Assembly: GCF_029836165.1 (NCBI RefSeq)
Contig: NZ_JAOEBG010000012.1
Span: forward strand, 1-64,000
Length of the DNA stretch: 64,000 nt
Direction: 5' to 3'
Source of the DNA: Pseudomonas sp. GD04091
Lineage (GTDB): Bacteria; Pseudomonadota; Gammaproteobacteria; Pseudomonadales; Pseudomonadaceae
Positions 16,235-27,882 of the stretch are shown here, one piece after another. The notes below the pieces were generated by a model. That model had not been told where the DNA came from and made no database searches. It saw only the letters and a list, made by a program, of their open reading frames with translations. Numbering within the stretch: position 1 is the first letter of the stretch; every line of letters begins with the position of its first letter. The position numbers and the translations under genes were made by a program.

Positions 16235-18022
16235 ATGAGCCAGATGATGAAGAAAGTCGATGTGGTCATCGTCGGGTTCGGCTGGGCCGGGGCGATCATG
16301 GCCAAGGAACTGACCGAGGCCGGCCTGCAGGTGCTGGCCCTGGAGCGCGGCCCGGCCCGCGACACCTATCCGGACGGCGTCTACCCACAGACCATGGACG
16401 AGCTGACCTACAACTCGCGCAAGAAGCTGTTCATGGACATCTCCCGGGAGACCGTGACCCTGCGCCACAGCGTCAACGACGTGGCCGTGCCGTATCGCCA
16501 GTTCGGCGCCTTCCTGCCTGGCACCGGCACGGGCGGGGCAGGGTTGCACTGGTCCGGCGTGCATTTTCGCGTCGACCCGGTGGAACTGCGCCTGCGCAGC
16601 CACTACGAGGAGCGCTACGGCAAGGCGTTCATTCCCGAGGGCATGACCATCCAGGACTTCGGCGTGAGCTATGAAGAGCTGGAACCGTACTTCGACTTCG
16701 CCGAGAAGGTGTTCGGCACCTCCGGCACGGCCTGGTCGATCAACGGCCAGGTGGTGGGGCGCGACAAGGGCGGCAACCCGTTCGCCGCCGACCGCTCCAG
16801 CGACTTCCCGCTGGTGGCGCAGAAGAACACGGTGTCGGCGCAGCTGTTCGAGAAAGCCGCCCGCGAAGTCGGCTACCACCCCTACAACCTGCCGTCGGCC
16901 AACACCTCCGGGCCGTACACCAACCCCTACGGCGCGCAGATGGGGCCGTGCAACTTCTGCGGCTATTGCAGCGGCTACGCCTGCTACATGTATTCCAAGG
17001 CGTCGCCCAGCGTGAACATCCTCCCGGCCCTGCGCCAGGTGCCGAACTTCGAGCTGCGCAACAACGCCCACGTGCTGCGGGTCAACCTGAGCGCCGACCA
17101 GCGCCTGGCCACCGGCGTGACCTACGTCGACAGCCAGGGGCGCGAGGTCGAGCAACCCGCCGACCTGGTGATCCTCGGCGCGTTCCAGTACAACAACGTG
17201 CGCCTGATGCTGCTTTCGGGGATCGGCAAACCCTATGATCCGGTTACCAATGAAGGCGTGGTCGGGCGCAACTTCGCCTACCAGAACATCTCCACCGTAA
17301 CGGCGTTCTTCGACCGCGACAGCCACCACACCAACCCCTTCATCGGCGCCGGCGGCAATGGCGTGGCGGTGGACGATTTCAACGCTGACAACTTCGACCA
17401 TGGGCCTCACGGCTTCGTCGGCGGCTCGCCGTTCTGGGTCAACCAGGCCGGCGCCAAGCCGATCTCCGGCACCAAGGTGCCGCCGGGCACACCCAAGTGG
17501 GGCAGTGGCTGGAAGGCCGCGGTGGCCGACAGCTACCGGCACATGCTGTCGATGGACGCCCATGGCGCGCACCAGTCCTACCGCGACAACTACCTCGACC
17601 TGGACCCGGTGTACAAGGACGCCTACGGCCAGCCCTTGCTGCGCATGACCTTCGACTGGAAGGACAACGACGTGAAGATGAACCGATTCATGGTCGAGCG
17701 CATGGGCAAGATCGCCGAAGCCATGGGCCCCAAGGCGATCAGCGCGGGCAGGAAGGCGTTCGGCCAGCACTTCGATGCGTCCACCTATCAGACCACTCAC
17801 CTCAATGGTGGCGCGATCATGGGTACCGATCCCAAGACCAGCGCGCTCAACCGCTACCTGCAGTGCTGGGACGTACACAACGTCTTCGTCCCCGGCGCCT
17901 CGGCCTTTCCCCAGGGTCTGGGCTACAACCCCACCGGGCTGGTGGCGGCGCTGACCTACTGGTCGGCGCGGGCGATCCGCGAGCGCTACCTGAAGAATCC
18001 CGGTCCACTGGTGCAGGCATGA
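16235..18022 (+). CDS. Gluconate 2-dehydrogenase, FAD (GMC) subunit
   Basis: The protein has 595 residues of the GMC oxidoreductase family. The FAD-binding dinucleotide fold VVIVGFGWAGAIMAKEL is at about residues 9-25. A Cys-rich stretch CNFCGYCSGYACYMYS near 243-258 is typical of the membrane gluconate/sorbitol dehydrogenase branch. The C-terminal GASAFPQGLGYNPTG carries the active-site Asn region. It oxidises gluconate and passes electrons to the cytochrome c subunit. It has no signal peptide and relies on the Tat signal of the small subunit. Its stop overlaps the next reading frame. Confidence 0.95.
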   Translation: MSQMMKKVDVVIVGFGWAGAIMAKELTEAGLQVLALERGPARDTYPDGVYPQTMDELTYNSRKKLFMDISRETVTLRHSVNDVAVPYRQFGAFLPGTGTGGAGLHWSGVHFRVDPVELRLRSHYEERYGKAFIPEGMTIQDFGVSYEELEPYFDFAEKVFGTSGTAWSINGQVVGRDKGGNPFAADRSSDFPLVAQKNTVSAQLFEKAAREVGYHPYNLPSANTSGPYTNPYGAQMGPCNFCGYCSGYACYMYSKASPSVNILPALRQVPNFELRNNAHVLRVNLSADQRLATGVTYVDSQGREVEQPADLVILGAFQYNNVRLMLLSGIGKPYDPVTNEGVVGRNFAYQNISTVTAFFDRDSHHTNPFIGAGGNGVAVDDFNADNFDHGPHGFVGGSPFWVNQAGAKPISGTKVPPGTPKWGSGWKAAVADSYRHMLSMDAHGAHQSYRDNYLDLDPVYKDAYGQPLLRMTFDWKDNDVKMNRFMVERMGKIAEAMGPKAISAGRKAFGQHFDASTYQTTHLNGGAIMGTDPKTSALNRYLQCWDVHNVFVPGASAFPQGLGYNPTGLVAALTYWSARAIRERYLKNPGPLVQA

Positions 18023-18033
18023 GGAAGGCCAAC

Positions 18034-19347
18034 ATGAAGACACTGCTCATCGCCATGCTGGGCCTGGGCGCCAGCACCGCGCTGCAGGCCGCCGACGCGG
18101 TCGACCCGGCGCTGGTCCGCCAGGGCGAGTACCTGGCCCGCGCCGGCGACTGCGTGGCCTGCCATACCGCCAAGGGTGGCAAGCCGTTCGCTGGCGGGCT
18201 GCCCATGGAGACGCCCATCGGTACCCTGTACTCGACCAACATCACGCCTGATATGACGGGTATCGGCCAGTACAGCTACGAGGACTTCGAGCGCGCCGTG
18301 CGCCAGGGCATCGGCAAGGACGGCAGCACGCTGTATCCGGCCATGCCGTATCCGTCCTATGCGCGGGTCAGCGACCAGGACATGCGGGCGCTCTATGCCT
18401 ACTTCATGCAGGGCGTGCAGCCGGTGGAGCAGCGCAACAAGGACAGTGACATTCCCTGGCCGCTGAGCATGCGCTGGCCGCTGGCGTTCTGGCGCGGGCT
18501 GTTCGCGCCGCCGGTGCAGCCGTTTGAGGCCGCCGGGCGCGACCCGGTGGTGGCGCGTGGCGCCTATCTGGTCGAAGGGCTGGGCCACTGCGGTGCCTGT
18601 CATACGCCGCGGGCGTTGACCATGCAGGAGAAGGCCCTGGATGCCGCCGACGGCGATGCCTTCCTGTCCGGCAGCGCGCCTTTGGAGGGCTGGATCGCCA
18701 AGAGCCTGCGCGGCGACCACAAGGATGGTCTCGGCAGTTGGGACGAGGCGCAGATCGTCGCCTTCCTCAAGACCGGGCGCAACGAGCGCACGGCGGTGTT
18801 CGGCGGCATGAGCGACGTGGTCGAGCACAGCATGCAATACATGAGCGACGCCGACCTGACAGCTATCGCCCGCTACCTGAAGACCTTGCCACCGGTGAGC
18901 CCGGACGACAGGCCCTTCCAGGAGGACCGCGCGGTCGCCGAGGCGCTATGGCAGGGCAATGACGGCAAGGCCGGCGCGGCGCTCTACGTCGATAACTGCG
19001 GGGCCTGCCACCGCACCGACGGCAAAGGTTACGCCCGGGTGTTCCCGGCGCTGGCCGGTAATCCGGTGGTGCAGGGTGCGGACGCCACCTCGCTGATCCA
19101 TATCGTGCTGGAGGGGGCGACCCTGCCGGCCACGGCGACGGCGCCTTCGACCTTCAGCATGCCGGGCTTCGGCTGGCGGTTGTCGGATCGGCAGGTGGCC
19201 GATGTGGTCAATTTCATTCGCGGCAGCTGGGGGAACCAGGCGTCGGCGGTGGATGCGGGGCAGGTGGCAGCGTTGCGCAAGGTGGCGCCGGTGCCGCTCA
19301 AGGCCGAGTCGTTGATTGGCGATACCACGGGTATCGAGGCACCCTGA
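18034..19347 (+). CDS. Gluconate 2-dehydrogenase, tri-haem cytochrome c subunit
   Basis: The protein has 437 residues with a Sec signal peptide (1-20, ending LQAAD). Three CxxCH haem sites are present: CVACH at 40-44, CGACHTPR in the middle and CGACHRTDG near the C-terminus. It receives electrons from the FAD subunit and passes them to ubiquinone. The ATG at 18034 was chosen because GAGGAAGG precedes it at the right distance; an ATG at 18019 overlaps the FAD subunit stop. A strong terminator follows the stop codon. Confidence 0.93.
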   Translation: MKTLLIAMLGLGASTALQAADAVDPALVRQGEYLARAGDCVACHTAKGGKPFAGGLPMETPIGTLYSTNITPDMTGIGQYSYEDFERAVRQGIGKDGSTLYPAMPYPSYARVSDQDMRALYAYFMQGVQPVEQRNKDSDIPWPLSMRWPLAFWRGLFAPPVQPFEAAGRDPVVARGAYLVEGLGHCGACHTPRALTMQEKALDAADGDAFLSGSAPLEGWIAKSLRGDHKDGLGSWDEAQIVAFLKTGRNERTAVFGGMSDVVEHSMQYMSDADLTAIARYLKTLPPVSPDDRPFQEDRAVAEALWQGNDGKAGAALYVDNCGACHRTDGKGYARVFPALAGNPVVQGADATSLIHIVLEGATLPATATAPSTFSMPGFGWRLSDRQVADVVNFIRGSWGNQASAVDAGQVAALRKVAPVPLKAESLIGDTTGIEAP

Positions 19348-19359
19348 TCGAACGCCCAG

Positions 19360-19382
19360 GGGGGGCGCTTTGCGCCCCTTTT
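19360..19382 (+). terminator. Intrinsic terminator of the gluconate dehydrogenase operon
   Basis: GGGGCGC-TTT-GCGCCCC followed by TTTT, starting about 13 bases after the cytochrome c stop codon. Confidence 0.85.
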
Positions 19383-19422
19383 GCGTGCAGGGTTGGGCCC
19401 GACGGGCTGAAACGCAGCCAAT

Positions 19423-19453
19423 AAAAAACCCGCCACAAGTGGCGGGTTTTTTT
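19423..19453. terminator. Bidirectional terminator downstream of the cold-shock gene
   Basis: CCCGCCAC-AA-GTGGCGGG is flanked by a run of A on the left and seven T on the right, so it can end transcription in both directions. It ends 14 bases from the cold-shock gene stop. Confidence 0.9.
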
Positions 19454-19466
19454 GTTGCGACCCGAA

Positions 19467-19679
19467 TTACTCCGGACGAACCTGTGCAGCCTGCATGCCC
19501 TTCTGGCCTTTTTCGGCAACGAAGGAAACGGTCTGGCCTTCTTTCAGGCTCTTGAAGCCGTCGGTTTCGATGGCCTTGAAGTGTACGAACAGGTCGTCGC
19601 CGCCGCCTTGTGGGGTGATGAAGCCGAAGCCTTTTTCATCATTGAACCATTTGACGGTGCCGGTTTGGCGATTGGACAT
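19467..19679 (-). CDS. CspA-family cold-shock protein
   Basis: The protein has 70 residues forming a single cold-shock OB fold. RNP1 reads KGFGFI (about 17-22) and RNP2 reads DLFVHF (about 31-36). It binds single-stranded RNA and DNA and melts mRNA structure. The ATG at 19679 gives the standard family length. The region before it holds an upstream sequence of up to 160 bases that could be the long leader typical of csp mRNAs. Which paralogue this is cannot be decided here. Confidence 0.95.
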   Translation of the reverse strand: MSNRQTGTVKWFNDEKGFGFITPQGGGDDLFVHFKAIETDGFKSLKEGQTVSFVAEKGQKGMQAAQVRPE

Positions 19680-19842
19680 GGGATGAATCTCCAGAAACAT
19701 GATTTTTTTTCGAGGTGCGATGTTGCCGAGGCCACAGGTGCACCAGCAACATCATAGTCCATTTCTGCGCATCTAGCGCCTTTTACCTTCGCAGGATGTT
19801 GATCTAGGGCAAAAGATGCGTGCAATGGCCAGCTAACCCTGT

Positions 19843-20148
19843 TTATTTTGCGGTGCAGGCGGCCCGTACTGCCTGCTGGGCCTTCTGCATCAGGTTGGCG
19901 TCAACGCCATCCTCCGCAGTGGTGAGGTCATTGATTTCCTTGTCGTTGAATTTCTCCTTGATTACTTTGGCGCCGCATTCGCAGTGCTTCTTCGCCGTCG
20001 CCGCGTCCACGCCCTGGCCGCTCGCCACTTGCTGGCACTGCTCCATGTAGGACGCTTCCTTGCCGGCGGGAAAACTGCCTGCGTTGGCTGTCAGCGGCAG
20101 CAGCAGGGCGCTCACGGCACAGGCGGCCAGAAGGGACTGAAGTCGCAT
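19843..20148 (-). CDS. Small periplasmic protein of unknown function
   Basis: The protein has 101 residues. A clear signal peptide covers residues 1-23 (LLAACAVSALLLPLTANAG). The mature part has three cysteines (EQCQQV, KHCECG, RAACTAK) and is mostly helical. The ATG at 20148 has AAGGAG nine bases upstream. I do not recognise the family. It is divergent from thrS. Confidence 0.75.
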   Translation of the reverse strand: MRLQSLLAACAVSALLLPLTANAGSFPAGKEASYMEQCQQVASGQGVDAATAKKHCECGAKVIKEKFNDKEINDLTTAEDGVDANLMQKAQQAVRAACTAK

Positions 20149-20483
20149 AACCGGACACTCCTTGGGTAAAGGTCTCATCAAGAGTAGGTTGCTTCAGAGG
20201 GTCTGATAGGAAATTTTCCGTACAAGTTCACCGCCAAGGCGTAATTTCCAAATAATTCTGCCGGCCGTTCTAGCCCCGTGCTAGCATGCGCCCTTGCGCC
20301 ACGCCCTGTGCGGGCGCATTTCTTTTTTTACCTTCCAGTCACTCTGGTTCGTCCCTGGCAGGCCGAAAGGTCTCTGCCACTGTGAGGCAGGCTTTCCCGT
20401 GGGAAAGGCAGGGCGGATCTTGTACTGGCTCATCCCAACCCACGTGACCTTTGGTAGGGGTCACCACTAGGAGAGGAGGCGCC
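20149..20483 (+). promoter_or_regulatory. Structured leader region of thrS
   Basis: This 335-base stretch has no gene. It holds a hairpin ATGCGCCC/GGGCGCAT (20286-20319) followed by a TTTCTTTTTTT run, which looks like a terminator or attenuator. Downstream lie TGGCAG/CTGCCA, a perfect CTTTCCC-GT-GGGAAAG hairpin (20392-20407), and a GTGACC/GGTCAC pair (20449-20464) just before the GAGAGGAGG ribosome site. E. coli ThrRS represses its own mRNA through tRNA-like hairpins next to the ribosome site, and this layout would fit similar control; that is inference. Confidence 0.45.
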
Positions 20484-22406
20484 ATGCCCATTATTACTCT
20501 TCCCGATGGCAGTCAACGTTCGTTCGACCAGCCGGTATCCGTGGCCGAAGTCGCCGCTTCGATCGGCGCAGGCCTGGCCAAGGCCACCCTGGCCGGCAAG
20601 GTCGACGGCAAGCTCGTCGATGCCTGCGACAAGATCGACCACGACGCCACCCTGCAGATCATCACCCCCAAAGATGAAGAGGGACTGGAGATCATCCGTC
20701 ACTCGTGCGCCCACCTGATCGGCCACGCGGTGAAGCAGCTGTACCCGACCGCCCGCATGGTGATCGGTCCGGTGATCGACGAAGGCTTCTATTACGACAT
20801 CGCCTACGAGCGTCCCTTCACCCCGGACGACCTCGCCGCCATCGAAAAGCGCATGCAGCAGCTGATCGACACGGACTACGACGTCGTCAAGAAGATGACC
20901 CCGCGCGCCGAAGTCATCGACGTGTTCACCCAGCGTGGCGAAGACTACAAGCTGCGCCTGGTCGAGGACATGCCGGATGAACAGGCCATGGGCCTGTATT
21001 ACCACGAAGAATACGTCGACATGTGCCGCGGCCCGCACGTGCCGAACACGCGCTTCCTCAAGGCGTTCAAGCTGACCAAGCTGAGCGGCGCCTACTGGCG
21101 CGGCGATGCCAAGAACGAGCAGCTGCAGCGCGTGTATGGCACGGCCTGGGCCGACAAGAAGCAGCTGGCCGCGTATATCCAGCGCATCGAAGAAGCCGAG
21201 AAGCGCGACCACCGCAAGATCGGCAAGCAGCTCGACCTGTTCCACCTGCAGGAAGAAGCACCGGGCATGGTGTTCTGGCACGCCAACGGCTGGACCGTGT
21301 ACCAGGTGCTCGAGCAGTACATGCGCAAGATTCAGCGCGACAATGGCTACCAGGAGATCAAGACTCCGCAAGTCGTCGACCGCATCCTCTGGGAGCGCTC
21401 CGGGCACTGGACCAACTACGCCGAGAACATGTTCACCACTTCGTCGGAAAACCGTGACTACGCGGTGAAGCCGATGAACTGCCCGTGCCACGTGCAGGTG
21501 TTCAACCAGGGCTTGAAGTCGTACCGCGACCTGCCGCTGCGCCTGGCCGAGTTCGGCGCCTGCCACCGCAACGAGCCGTCCGGCGCCCTGCACGGCATCA
21601 TGCGCGTGCGTGGCTTCGTGCAGGACGACGCGCATATCTTCTGCACCGAAGAGCAGGTGAGGAAGGAAGCCGCCGACTTCATCAAGCTGACCCTGGATGT
21701 GTACAAGGACTTCGGCTTCACCGATGTCGCCATGAAGCTGTCGACCCGTCCGGCCAAGCGTGTCGGTTCCGAAGAGCTGTGGGATCGCGCCGAGGGCGCG
21801 CTGGCCGACGCCCTGAACGAGTCGGGCCTGGAGTGGGAATACCAGCCGGGCGAGGGCGCGTTCTACGGCCCGAAGATCGAGTTCACCCTGCGCGACTGCC
21901 TCGGCCGTAACTGGCAGTGCGGCACCCTGCAGTACGACCCGAACCTGCCGGAGCGTCTGGACGCCAGCTACATCGCCGAAGACAACAGCCGTGTTCGCCC
22001 GGTCATGCTGCACCGCGCCATCCTCGGTTCGTTCGAGCGTTTCATCGGCATGCTGATCGAACACTACGCCGGTGTGTTCCCGGCGTGGCTGGCGCCGACC
22101 CAGGCGGTGATCATGAACATCACCGACAAACAGGCCGATTTCGCCCTCGAGGTGGAAAAAACGCTGAACGGAAGCGGATTCCGTGCCAAGTCTGACTTGA
22201 GAAATGAGAAGATCGGCTTTAAAATCCGCGAGCATACGTTGCTGCGGGTCCCTTACCTTTTGGTTATAGGGGACCGCGAAGTCGAAACGCAAACCGTCGC
22301 TGTGCGCACCCGCGAAGGCGCAGACCTGGGCTCGATGCCCGTCGCGCAGTTCGCTGAGCTGCTGTCGCAAGCGGTGTCCCGGCGTGGTCGCCAAGAATCG
22401 GAGTAA
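20484..22406 (+). CDS. thrS: Threonyl-tRNA synthetase
   Basis: The protein has 640 residues, the standard length. It has an N-terminal TGS domain (1-62), the editing domain with [10 protein letters not shown] (about 72-81), a class II catalytic core (motif 2 [15 protein letters not shown], motif 3 region [15 protein letters not shown]) and the C-terminal anticodon-binding domain. It charges tRNA-Thr in the cytoplasm. GGAGAGGAGG precedes the ATG. Its stop TAA overlaps a possible infC ATG, but infC most likely starts six bases further on. Confidence 0.98.
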   Translation: MPIITLPDGSQRSFDQPVSVAEVAASIGAGLAKATLAGKVDGKLVDACDKIDHDATLQIITPKDEEGLEIIRHSCAHLIGHAVKQLYPTARMVIGPVIDEGFYYDIAYERPFTPDDLAAIEKRMQQLIDTDYDVVKKMTPRAEVIDVFTQRGEDYKLRLVEDMPDEQAMGLYYHEEYVDMCRGPHVPNTRFLKAFKLTKLSGAYWRGDAKNEQLQRVYGTAWADKKQLAAYIQRIEEAEKRDHRKIGKQLDLFHLQEEAPGMVFWHANGWTVYQVLEQYMRKIQRDNGYQEIKTPQVVDRILWERSGHWTNYAENMFTTSSENRDYAVKPMNCPCHVQVFNQGLKSYRDLPLRLAEFGACHRNEPSGALHGIMRVRGFVQDDAHIFCTEEQVRKEAADFIKLTLDVYKDFGFTDVAMKLSTRPAKRVGSEELWDRAEGALADALNESGLEWEYQPGEGAFYGPKIEFTLRDCLGRNWQCGTLQYDPNLPERLDASYIAEDNSRVRPVMLHRAILGSFERFIGMLIEHYAGVFPAWLAPTQAVIMNITDKQADFALEVEKTLNGSGFRAKSDLRNEKIGFKIREHTLLRVPYLLVIGDREVETQTVAVRTREGADLGSMPVAQFAELLSQAVSRRGRQESE

Positions 22407-22411
22407 TGACT

Positions 22412-22957
22412 ATTAAGCGTGAAATGAGAAACGATAAACGAACTGCACCGAAAGCCCCGATCAACGAGAATATCTCGGCACGCGAGGTTCGGTTAATTGG
22501 TGCTGACGGCGAGCAGATTGGCATCGTCTCGATTGATGAAGCGCTGCGTATCGCTGATGAAGCGAAGCTGGATCTGGTGGAAATCTCTGCAGACGCGCAA
22601 CCGCCCGTCTGCAAGGTGATGGACTACGGCAAGCACCTCTTCGAGAAGAAGAAGCAGGCCAACGAAGCCAAGAAGAACCAGAAGCAGATCCAGATCAAAG
22701 AAATCAAGTTTCGTCCAGGGACGGAAGAAGGGGATTACCAGGTAAAACTACGCAACCTGGTACGTTTCCTTAGCGATGGGGACAAGGCCAAGATCTCTCT
22801 GAGATTCCGCGGCCGTGAGATGGCCCACCAGGAGCTGGGCATGGAGCTGTTGAAGCGGGTCGAAACCGACCTCGCCGAATACGGCACCGTTGAGCAGCAT
22901 CCGAAGATGGAAGGACGCCAGCTTATGATGGTCATCGCCCCCAAAAAGAAGAAGTAA
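22412..22957 (+). CDS. infC: Translation initiation factor IF-3 (AUU start)
   Basis: The protein has 181 residues with the IF-3 N-domain ([19 protein letters not shown]), a lysine-rich linker ([16 protein letters not shown]) and the C-domain ([18 protein letters not shown], ending in a Lys run). It keeps 30S subunits free and proofreads the start codon. I place the start at ATT 22412, because GGAG at 22400-22403 is 8 bases from it but only 2 from the ATG at 22406. AUU is the conserved infC start used for autoregulation in E. coli, where IF-3 rejects its own start codon. Confidence 0.95.
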   Translation: MKREMRNDKRTAPKAPINENISAREVRLIGADGEQIGIVSIDEALRIADEAKLDLVEISADAQPPVCKVMDYGKHLFEKKKQANEAKKNQKQIQIKEIKFRPGTEEGDYQVKLRNLVRFLSDGDKAKISLRFRGREMAHQELGMELLKRVETDLAEYGTVEQHPKMEGRQLMMVIAPKKKK

Positions 22958-23018
22958 TCTCCCGGGCACGGCAGGCCTGATGATTATTGTGTAATTTTAT
23001 CGAATGCGGAGTTCCAAC

Positions 23019-23213
23019 ATGCCAAAAATGAAAACCAAGAGCGGTGCTGCGAAGCGTTTCCTGAAAACCGCTTCCGGCTTCAAGCACAAGCACGCTTTCA
23101 AGAGCCACATCCTGACCAAAATGTCGACCAAGCGTAAGCGTCAACTGCGCGGTGCCAGCTTGCTGCACCCGTCTGACGTGGCAAAAGTCGAGCGCATGCT
23201 GCGCGTACGTTAA
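23019..23213 (+). CDS. rpmI: 50S ribosomal protein L35
   Basis: The protein has 64 residues and matches L35 over its length ([20 protein letters not shown], then KHAFKSHIL). It is a small basic ribosomal protein in the conserved infC-rpmI-rplT order. GGAG sits before the ATG. Confidence 0.98.
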   Translation: MPKMKTKSGAAKRFLKTASGFKHKHAFKSHILTKMSTKRKRQLRGASLLHPSDVAKVERMLRVR

Positions 23214-23241
23214 TTTCGGTCAAAGATAGAGGAAGTTACTC

Positions 23242-23598
23242 ATGGCTCGTGTAAAGCGTGGCGTCATCGCTCGTAAGCGTCACAAGAAAATTCTGAAACT
23301 GGCTAAAGGCTACTACGGTGCACGCTCGCGCGTATTCCGCGTTGCCAAGCAAGCGGTCATCAAGGCAGGCCAATACGCCTACCGCGACCGTCGTCAGAAG
23401 AAGCGTCAGTTCCGCGCACTGTGGATCGCTCGTATCAACGCCGGTGCCCGCACCAACGGTCTGTCGTACAGCCGTCTGATTGCTGGCCTGAAAAAGGCGT
23501 CGATCGAAATCGACCGCAAGGTTCTGGCCGATCTGGCAGTGAACGAAAAAGCGGCGTTTGCTGCGATTGTCGAGAAGGCTAAAGCCGTACTGGCTTAA
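23242..23598 (+). CDS. rplT: 50S ribosomal protein L20
   Basis: The protein has 118 residues and matches L20 ([20 protein letters not shown], then [14 protein letters not shown]). It is an early assembly protein of the large subunit and, in E. coli, a repressor of the rpmI-rplT mRNA. AGAGGAAG precedes the start. A strong terminator-like hairpin follows before pheS. Confidence 0.98.
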   Translation: MARVKRGVIARKRHKKILKLAKGYYGARSRVFRVAKQAVIKAGQYAYRDRRQKKRQFRALWIARINAGARTNGLSYSRLIAGLKKASIEIDRKVLADLAVNEKAAFAAIVEKAKAVLA

Positions 23599-23654
23599 GT
23601 ACCCACGACAATCATCCGGCGGCGCCTGCGCCGTCGGGTGTAAAACGTCATCGG

Positions 23655-24726
<1,072 letters not shown>

Positions 24727-24757
24727 GCCCAATCGACGCAACTTTCAGGAGAACAGC

Positions 24758-27139
24758 ATGAAATTCAGTGAACAGTGGCTGCGCGGTTGGGTAAACCCGC
24801 AAGTCTCCCGTGACGAACTGGTCGCCCGCCTGTCCATGGCCGGCCTCGAAGTCGACAGCGTGACCCCCGCTGCCGGCCAGTTCAGCGGCATCGTGGTGGG
24901 CGAGATCCTCACCACCGAACAACACCCGGACGCCGACAAGCTGCGCGTGTGCCAGGTGAGCAATGGCGCAGAGACCTTCCAAGTGGTCTGCGGCGCCCCG
25001 AATGCCCGCCCGGGCATCAAGATCCCGTTCGCCATGATCGGCGCCGAACTGCCGGGCGACTTCAAGATCAAGAAAGCCAAGCTGCGCGGCGTCGAGTCGT
25101 TCGGCATGCTCTGCTCGGCTTCCGAGCTGCAGATCAGCGAAGAGAACGATGGCCTGCTGGAACTGGCGGCCGACGCCCCGGTTGGCCAGGATATCCGTCA
25201 GTACCTGAACCTGGACGACGCCAGCATCGAGATCGGCCTGACCCCGAACCGCGGCGACTGCCTGTCCCTGGCGGGCCTGGCTCGTGACGTCAGCGCCTTG
25301 TACGACGTGCCGGTCACCCGCCCAGTCGTGCCGGCCGTACCGGCCGCCCACGACGAAGTGCGTCCGGTCGAAGTCAGCGCCCCGGCCGCCTGTCCACGCT
25401 ACCTGGGCCGTGTGATCCGCAACGTCGACCTGAGCAAGCCGACCCCGCTGTGGATGGTCGAGCGCCTGCGCCGCAGCGACGTGCGCAGCATCGACGCCGC
25501 CGTCGACATCACCAACTACGTGATGCTCGAGCTCGGCCAGCCGATGCACGCCTTCGACCTCGCCGAAATCAACGGCGGCATCCGCGTACGCATGGCCGAG
25601 GAGGGCGAGAAGCTCGTCCTGCTGGACGGCCAGGAAGTTGCCCTGCGCGCCGACACCCTGGTGATCGCCGACCACACCCGCGCCCTGGCCATTGCCGGCG
25701 TGATGGGTGGCGAGCACAGCGGCGTCAATACCGAGAAGACCCGCGACCTGTTCCTCGAGAGCGCCTTCTTCGAGCCGATCTCCGTTGCTGGCAAGGCCCG
25801 TTCCTACGGCCTGCACACCGACGCCTCGCACCGCTACGAGCGCGGCGTGGACTCGCAACTGGCCCGTGAAGCCATGGAGCGCGCCACCGCCCTGGTGCTG
25901 GAGATCGTCGGCGGCGAAGCCGGCCCGATCATCGAGACCGTGAGCGAGCAGCACCTGCCGAACATCGCGCCGATCACCCTGCGCGCCGAACGCATCGCCC
26001 AGATGCTCGGCATGCAGATGGACGCCGCCCAGGTCGAGCAACTGCTCAACGCCCTGGAGCTGAAAACCAGCGCCAATGGGGCAGGGGAGTGGACGGTCAC
26101 CGTCCCAAGCCACCGCTTCGACGTCAGCCTGGAAGTCGACCTGATCGAAGAGCTGGCTCGCCTGTACGGCTACAACAACCTGCCGGTCCGCTACCCGCAG
26201 GCCCGCCTGGCCCCGCAAGCCCGCCCGGAAACCCGCGGCGAGCTGCCGAACCTGCGTCGCCTGCTGGTCGCCCGCGGCTACCAGGAAGCCATCACCTACA
26301 GCTTCATCGACCCGAAACTGTTCGAGCTGTTCACCCCAGGCGTCGAGCCGCTGCTGCTGGCCAACCCCATCTCCAGCGACATGGCCGCCATGCGCGCCTC
26401 GCTGTGGCCGGGCCTGGTCAAGGCGATGCAGCACAACCTCAACCGCCAGCAAGACCGCGTGCGCCTGTTCGAAAGCGGCCTGCATTTCGTCGGCCAGCTG
26501 GGTGATCTCAAGCAGCAGCCGATGATCGCCGGCGTCGTTACCGGTAGCCGCCACCCAGAAGGCTGGGCCAACGGCCGCGACGGCATCGACTTCTTCGACG
26601 TCAAAGCCGATGTCGAGGCCCTGCTGGGCTACTCGGGCGCCCTGAGCGACTTCAGCTTCGTCGCCGGCAAGCACCCAGCCCTGCACCCCGGCCAGACCGC
26701 CCGCATCGAACGCGACGGCAAGGAAGTCGGCTACCTCGGCGCCATCCACCCAGAGCTGGCCAAGACCCTCGGCCTCGACCGCCCGGTGTTCGTCTTCGAG
26801 CTGGTGCTCGGTGATGTCGTGGAAGGCCGCCTGCCGAAGTTCAGCGAGCTGTCCAAGTTCCCGGAAACCCGCCGTGACCTGGCCTTGATCGCGGATCGTG
26901 ATGTAGCTTCTAGCTCGGTGCTTGAAGTAATTCGTGACAATGCAGGCGAATGGCTCACAGACCTCAGGCTGTTTGACGTCTACCAGGGTAAAGGCATTGA
27001 TCCTGATAGAAAAAGCCTGGCCGTCGGCTTGACCTGGCAACATCCATCGCGCACTCTTAACGACGATGAGGTGAATGAAACCCTGCAAACTATCCTCACC
27101 TCGCTTGAACAAAGGTTGAACACCACGTTAAGGAAATAA
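24758..27139 (+). CDS. pheT: Phenylalanyl-tRNA synthetase beta subunit
   Basis: The protein has 793 residues. It contains the N-terminal tRNA-binding OB domain (about 40-150), the B3/B4 editing domain (about 200-400), the B5 domain and the C-terminal ferredoxin-like anticodon-binding domain (about 700-793). AGGAG precedes the ATG. The last 270 bases are richer in A/T than the rest and probably carry signals for the ihfA gene, which starts five bases after the stop. Confidence 0.98.
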   Translation: MKFSEQWLRGWVNPQVSRDELVARLSMAGLEVDSVTPAAGQFSGIVVGEILTTEQHPDADKLRVCQVSNGAETFQVVCGAPNARPGIKIPFAMIGAELPGDFKIKKAKLRGVESFGMLCSASELQISEENDGLLELAADAPVGQDIRQYLNLDDASIEIGLTPNRGDCLSLAGLARDVSALYDVPVTRPVVPAVPAAHDEVRPVEVSAPAACPRYLGRVIRNVDLSKPTPLWMVERLRRSDVRSIDAAVDITNYVMLELGQPMHAFDLAEINGGIRVRMAEEGEKLVLLDGQEVALRADTLVIADHTRALAIAGVMGGEHSGVNTEKTRDLFLESAFFEPISVAGKARSYGLHTDASHRYERGVDSQLAREAMERATALVLEIVGGEAGPIIETVSEQHLPNIAPITLRAERIAQMLGMQMDAAQVEQLLNALELKTSANGAGEWTVTVPSHRFDVSLEVDLIEELARLYGYNNLPVRYPQARLAPQARPETRGELPNLRRLLVARGYQEAITYSFIDPKLFELFTPGVEPLLLANPISSDMAAMRASLWPGLVKAMQHNLNRQQDRVRLFESGLHFVGQLGDLKQQPMIAGVVTGSRHPEGWANGRDGIDFFDVKADVEALLGYSGALSDFSFVAGKHPALHPGQTARIERDGKEVGYLGAIHPELAKTLGLDRPVFVFELVLGDVVEGRLPKFSELSKFPETRRDLALIADRDVASSSVLEVIRDNAGEWLTDLRLFDVYQGKGIDPDRKSLAVGLTWQHPSRTLNDDEVNETLQTILTSLEQRLNTTLRK

Positions 27140-27143
27140 CGGC

Positions 27144-27446
27144 ATGGGTGCTCTGACGAAAGCTGAGATGGCCGAAAGGCTGTACGAGGAGCTGGGGCTT
27201 AACAAGCGTGAGGCCAAGGAGCTGGTCGAGCTGTTTTTCGAAGAAATTCGGCACGCGCTTGAAGACAACGAGCAGGTCAAGTTGTCCGGTTTCGGCAACT
27301 TCGACCTTCGCGACAAACGCCAGCGGCCGGGCCGCAACCCTAAAACAGGGGAAGAGATCCCGATCACCGCGCGCCGCGTCGTCACCTTTCGTCCAGGGCA
27401 GAAGCTGAAAGCCCGGGTAGAGGCCTATGCTGGAACCAAGCCATAA
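27144..27446 (+). CDS. ihfA: Integration host factor alpha subunit
   Basis: The protein has 100 residues of the HU/IHF family. The signature [21 protein letters not shown] (split as GFGNF and [13 protein letters not shown]) contains the DNA-intercalating Pro of the beta arm. With IhfB it bends DNA sharply. It begins right after pheT, as in most gammaproteobacteria, and overlaps the merR gene by 20 bases. Confidence 0.98.
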   Translation: MGALTKAEMAERLYEELGLNKREAKELVELFFEEIRHALEDNEQVKLSGFGNFDLRDKRQRPGRNPKTGEEIPITARRVVTFRPGQKLKARVEAYAGTKP

Positions 27447-27783
27447 CGACGAGCTGCCCCCCATCCCGGGCAAGCGCTACTTCACCATCGGTGAAGTCAG
27501 CGAGCTCTGTGCGGTAAAACCGCACGTGCTGCGCTACTGGGAGCAGGAATTTCCGCAGCTCAACCCGGTGAAGCGCCGTGGCAACCGGCGGTATTATCAG
27601 CGCCAGGACGTGCTGATGATCCGCCAGATCCGCGCTTTGCTGTATGACCAAGGCTTTACCATTGGCGGGGCGCGGTTAAGGCTCTCCAGTGATGAGGTCA
27701 AGGATGAGTCCAGCCAGTACAAGCAGCTGATTCGGCAGATGATTGCGGAGTTGGAGGATGTGTTGGTGGTACTGAAGAAGTGA
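27427..27783 (+). CDS. MerR-family regulator next to ihfA
   Basis: The protein has 118 residues. The MerR winged helix (about 18-85: [20 protein letters not shown], then [18 protein letters not shown]) is followed by a short coiled-coil dimer helix. It has no Cys-containing metal site and no long effector domain. It is the standard partner of ihfA in this group, co-transcribed by overlap. Its targets are unknown. Confidence 0.92.
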   Translation: MLEPSHNDELPPIPGKRYFTIGEVSELCAVKPHVLRYWEQEFPQLNPVKRRGNRRYYQRQDVLMIRQIRALLYDQGFTIGGARLRLSSDEVKDESSQYKQLIRQMIAELEDVLVVLKK

Positions 27784-27882
27784 CCTGGTTGGCGACGAGT
27801 GGAAATTTTTGAAAAAAAGCTTCCATTATTCAAAAGGTTAGGTTAAATTCTTCAACGTTCTCAGCGGTATCGAGAATGATGT

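Noticed and set aside
14237..18043. A 1268-codon open frame on the minus strand across the kgu/gluconate dehydrogenase genes
   Set aside because: It is a shadow of the high-GC genes on the other strand. Its product is His/Gly/Ala-rich with no domain, and the plus-strand genes are all recognised.
22406..22408. ATG at the thrS stop as infC start
   Set aside because: The ribosome site is only two bases away; ATT at 22412 has the right spacing and is the conserved start.
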